Below, piece by piece: positions 6,053 through 8,365 of a DNA stretch of 8,365 bases. The notes beneath the pieces were generated by a model. The model had not been told where the DNA came from. It worked only from the letters and a program-made list of their open reading frames with translations, and made no database searches. Every line of letters begins with the position of its first letter. The first letter of the stretch is position 1. Made by a program: the position numbers and the translations under genes. Source of the stretch: Sulfurimonas sp. (GTDB lineage Bacteria; Campylobacterota; Campylobacteria; Campylobacterales; Sulfurimonadaceae); assembly GCA_027044845.1 (NCBI GenBank), contig JALUBM010000075.1, positions 1 through 8,365 on the forward strand, written 5' to 3'.

Positions 6053-7165
6053 ATGGAACCATTTGTAGTAGAAGAATCCCGAAACCCTAGTGGAGCGAGG
6101 ATTATAGCTGTAGGCGTTGGTGGCGGTGGCGGTAATATGATTGGACATATGATTAATGAAGGTGTTACGGGTATTGAAATGATGCTTATCAATACTGATG
6201 CACAAGTTCTTAATGAGACAAATGCGGCTTCAAAGATTCAAATCGGTGCTAAACTTACAAAAGGACTTGGTGCAGGAATGAAACCAAGTATTGGTAAAGA
6301 TTCTGCATTAGAAAGTTATGATGAAATCAGATCCGCACTTGAAGGTGCTGATATAATTTTCATCTCTGCAGGTCTTGGCGGCGGAACAGGAACAGGTGCC
6401 GCACCAGTTGTTGCACAAATTGCTAAAGAAGTTGGAGCCCTTACTATTTCAATAGTTACAAAACCTTTTATGTTTGAGGGGAAAAAACGTCTTAAACTCG
6501 CCGAAGCAGGGTTAGAAGAGCTTAAAAAAGAGAGTGATTCCATTGTCGTCATTCCAAACGACAAGCTTTTATCAATCATTGACAGAAGATTAGGACTTAA
6601 AGAAAGTTTTAAAATAGTTGACAGCGTATTGGCTCAAGCGGTAAGTGGAACATCTGGCGTTATCCTCTCAAACGGAGACAATGATATCAACCTTGACTTT
6701 GCCGACTTGCAGACTGTTATGAGTCACAAAGGAATGGCTCTTATGGGTGTTGGTGAGCATGAAGGCGAAAATGCAGCTTATGAGGCAATTAAAGCTGCAA
6801 TTGAATCTCCACTCTTAGACAATATGTCTATTAATGGTGCTATGGGTGTCTTAGTACACTTTAGCATGCATCCTGATTTTCCTATGATGGAACTTGCAGA
6901 GGCTATGGAAGTAGTTCATGAAAGTGCACATGATGATGCAGAAGTTATTTGGGGAACATCTACGAATGCCAATATTCCTGAAAACTACATCAAAATTACT
7001 ATTGTTGCTACAGGTTTTGAAAAAGACCTTACAAATAATGAAGATTTTGTCAGCGAAACACCAGTACCAGTTCGTCCGAAAGTAAGACCAAAACTTGTTG
7101 TAGGTGGTGAGCTTGACGGTGATTACTTAGACATTCCTGCATATATGAGACAACAACAGGACTAG
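6053..7165 (+). CDS. ftsZ: Cell division protein FtsZ (tubulin-like GTPase)
   Basis: FtsZ polymerises with GTP into the cytokinetic ring. The 370 residues contain every family landmark: VGVGGGGGNMIGHMI (20-34, T1 region), NTDAQ (47-51, T2), KGLGAGMKPSIG (70-81, T3), the tubulin signature GGGTGTGAAPVV (109-120, T4), the P-F-x-F-E-G-x-x-R segment (138-146, T5), IPNDKL (167-172), and the T7 catalytic loop NLDFADL (213-219), whose Asp215 and Asp218 complete the GTPase site of the neighbouring subunit. The C-terminal domain runs to about residue 320. A short Pro/Arg/Lys-containing linker (PVPVRPKVRPK, about 337-347) leads to the conserved peptide LDIPAYMRQQ (359-368), which binds FtsA and other partners. 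All catalytic residues are present, so it should be a functional FtsZ. It lies 12 nt after ftsA with a strong Shine-Dalgarno, and 5 nt before the J-domain gene. Confidence 0.98.
   Translation: MEPFVVEESRNPSGARIIAVGVGGGGGNMIGHMINEGVTGIEMMLINTDAQVLNETNAASKIQIGAKLTKGLGAGMKPSIGKDSALESYDEIRSALEGADIIFISAGLGGGTGTGAAPVVAQIAKEVGALTISIVTKPFMFEGKKRLKLAEAGLEELKKESDSIVVIPNDKLLSIIDRRLGLKESFKIVDSVLAQAVSGTSGVILSNGDNDINLDFADLQTVMSHKGMALMGVGEHEGENAAYEAIKAAIESPLLDNMSINGAMGVLVHFSMHPDFPMMELAEAMEVVHESAHDDAEVIWGTSTNANIPENYIKITIVATGFEKDLTNNEDFVSETPVPVRPKVRPKLVVGGELDGDYLDIPAYMRQQQD
7158..7161 (+). promoter_or_regulatory. Candidate Shine-Dalgarno of the J-domain gene inside the end of ftsZ
   Basis: AGGA lies 9 nt before TTG 7171, in the last codons of ftsZ. 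The alternative ATG at 7192 has only TTTTGAAAAAAT upstream and no recognisable ribosome-binding site, so this short site favours the TTG. It is only four bases, hence moderate confidence. Confidence 0.5.
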
Positions 7166-7170
7166 ACCCC

Positions 7171-7473
7171 TTGCACTCTTTTGAAAAAATAATGAAGGCC
7201 AAATCACTCCTTGGTCTCCGTGAAAAAACCTCTCTTAAAGAAATAAAAAATAAATATAAAAATCTCATGAAAAAATGGCATCCTGATAAAAATAAAAATA
7301 ATTATGAACAAGCAACGCAAATGAGTATGCAAATAAATAATGCATACAAAACAATACTTGATTATTGTAATTCTTTTGAATATCCACTAGATGAAGAAAG
7401 CATAAGACATGCCACTTATACACCTGAAGAGTGGTGGAAGAATAAATTTGGACATAACCAGCATACTATCTAA
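7171..7473 (+). CDS. Small J-domain-only protein (DnaK co-chaperone type)
   Basis: This is a 100-residue protein consisting almost wholly of a J domain. Helix I is about residues 6-13 (KIMKAKSLLGL), helix II about 21-35 (SLKEIKNKYKNLMKKW), the invariant HPD is at 37-39 within KWHPDKNKN, and helix III is about 44-63 (YEQATQMSMQINNAYKTILD). There is no G/F region, zinc finger or C-terminal peptide-binding domain, so it is a type III J protein expected to stimulate DnaK ATPase activity on a specific client. The short tail (FEYPLDEESIRHATYTPEEWWKNKFG) is aromatic and acidic and may hold the client or partner specificity. TTG 7171 has an AGGA 9 nt upstream; ATG 7192 would shorten the protein by 7 residues at the start of helix I. 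Its position 5 nt after ftsZ suggests co-transcription with the division genes. The client is unknown. No hairpin terminator follows. Confidence 0.85.
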   Translation: MHSFEKIMKAKSLLGLREKTSLKEIKNKYKNLMKKWHPDKNKNNYEQATQMSMQINNAYKTILDYCNSFEYPLDEESIRHATYTPEEWWKNKFGHNQHTI

Positions 7474-7477
7474 ATAA

Positions 7478-8353
7478 TTATAACCAAACTCCATTTTTTA
7501 CATAATATGCAAGTGGATAATAACTCACAAATAATACATATAACATTGTAAATAAAAGTGATATTTTATATTTCGTATGTTCTTCATCTTTAGAAAAATG
7601 AATCAATCCTAGAACAATACCATAAAATGTTCCGATAAATAAAAATATATATAAAAAATAGCCTATATAATCATAATCTTTTTGTAAAAGACAAAATGGA
7701 CAATGATGTGTCGGTAGTTCATAAATATAGGTTCCAAAAAATGCTATAAGCGATATCAAAGATACTATAACAAACAATAAATTCATCAAGGAAAAAAAAT
7801 ACCTATTTTTGAGTATATATGAAAATACTATCAAAATAAACAGAGCATAAAAACTACTTAATAATAGAAGAGGTTTGATGTTCAATAGATGTGCCATGTA
7901 TGTACCATCTGTTGTAGAAAAGATAGATCCACAGCAATCTACGACACTCTTTGTATCTATAGAAAAAAACATCATACTTTCTAAAATTATTTCAAGTAAA
8001 AGTAGAAAATATGCCACAATATAAACTTTAAATTTAAATTTTAAATATATTTGTTGTTCTGATTTCATGTCTTCACTATTAAGGGTCAGCCAATAGGCAA
8101 AAATATATAAGTTTAAAATTTTAAGTATCAATAGGTATGTTCCGTACGCTGTAGCATTTACAACCCCTGCAGCACACATGGCTCCTGGTAAAATATTTGA
8201 AATATCATCCAGTGTAAAAATAAAAAATAAAAACAATAAAACTTTTGTATAAAAAATAAACTTAATAATAGTTGCAACAAGATAACTCTGTTTTTGCAGA
8301 TTGTACTGTAATGAAGTCGTTGCCTTAAAATCATATTTTAAAACGATTTTCAC
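7478..8353 (-). CDS. Seven-helix membrane protein with periplasmic cysteine motifs, possible thiol-redox protein
   Basis: Function not recognised. Counting from GTG 8353 the product has 291 residues and about seven hydrophobic helices (near 26-47, 73-91, 109-130, 161-181, 189-212, 230-252, 264-284). Lys/Arg-rich loops (91-108, 182-184, 254-263) mark the cytoplasmic side. This puts all five cysteines on the opposite, periplasmic face: Cys60 in PGAMCAAGVVNATAYG, Cys140-Cys141 in VVDCCGS, and Cys218/Cys221 in THHCPFCLLQKD. The last segment, at the end of helix 5 and start of helix 6, resembles the CxxC-LLQR region of DsbB quinone-linked disulfide oxidases, but the order and number of the other cysteines do not fit DsbB or VKOR. 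Metal handling is an alternative (His216-His217 next to CPFC). The frame stays open from GTG to the window end (8365) and no Shine-Dalgarno precedes the GTG, so the true start may lie outside. It converges with the J-domain gene, 4 bp apart. By eye it is more AT-rich than bioA, as expected for Phe/Ile/Leu-rich codons. Confidence 0.75.
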   Translation of the reverse strand: MKIVLKYDFKATTSLQYNLQKQSYLVATIIKFIFYTKVLLFLFFIFTLDDISNILPGAMCAAGVVNATAYGTYLLILKILNLYIFAYWLTLNSEDMKSEQQIYLKFKFKVYIVAYFLLLLEIILESMMFFSIDTKSVVDCCGSIFSTTDGTYMAHLLNIKPLLLLSSFYALFILIVFSYILKNRYFFSLMNLLFVIVSLISLIAFFGTYIYELPTHHCPFCLLQKDYDYIGYFLYIFLFIGTFYGIVLGLIHFSKDEEHTKYKISLLFTMLYVLFVSYYPLAYYVKNGVWL

Positions 8354-8365
8354 ACTAAAATAAAA

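Noticed and set aside
7500..7560. Terminator for the division operon inside the end of the membrane-protein gene
   Set aside because: Only a 3-4 bp GTG...CAC pairing with an AT-rich loop and no following T-run was found.

Overview
The window looks like a core chromosomal segment of a Campylobacterota (Epsilonproteobacteria) bacterium, most probably a free-living Sulfurimonas/Sulfurovum-type organism. This rests on low-GC DNA, an OprD-like porin of the type common in that group, and the gene order bioA / PpiD-like chaperone / ftsA / ftsZ, which from memory matches the Helicobacter pylori HP0976-HP0979 region. No species can be assigned without a search. I see no mobile element, CRISPR array, tRNA or rRNA, and no sign of a defence or accessory island.

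Layout. Positions 2-238 hold the C-terminal end of an unrecognised + strand gene. Positions 306-1709 encode an outer-membrane porin with a signal peptide and a C-terminal Phe. A long imperfect hairpin (1713-1778) lies between the convergent porin and bioA genes and probably terminates both. bioA (biotin synthesis) runs on the - strand from a start I place at 3090, directly behind a near-consensus promoter that would give an almost leaderless mRNA. A 117-bp divergent intergenic region then separates it from the + strand cluster.

The + strand cluster (3208-7473) has four tightly packed genes: a PpiD-like inner-membrane chaperone apparently lacking the parvulin core, ftsA (TTG start, 1 nt after the previous stop), ftsZ (ATG, strong Shine-Dalgarno), and a short J-domain-only protein (TTG start, 5 nt after ftsZ). 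FtsZ forms the cytokinetic ring and FtsA anchors it to the membrane through a C-terminal amphipathic helix. The flanking PpiD-like and J-domain genes put a periplasmic folding factor and a cytoplasmic DnaK co-chaperone in the same probable operon. The peptidoglycan genes and ftsQ that often precede ftsA in other bacteria are absent.

At the right end, 7478-8353 on the - strand, converging 4 bp from the J-domain gene, encodes a seven-helix membrane protein whose five cysteines all map to the predicted periplasmic side, including a DsbB-like CPFC motif. It may extend beyond the window. This is the least explained gene here and the best candidate for new biology. The rest is ordinary core genome with some interesting start-codon and promoter details.
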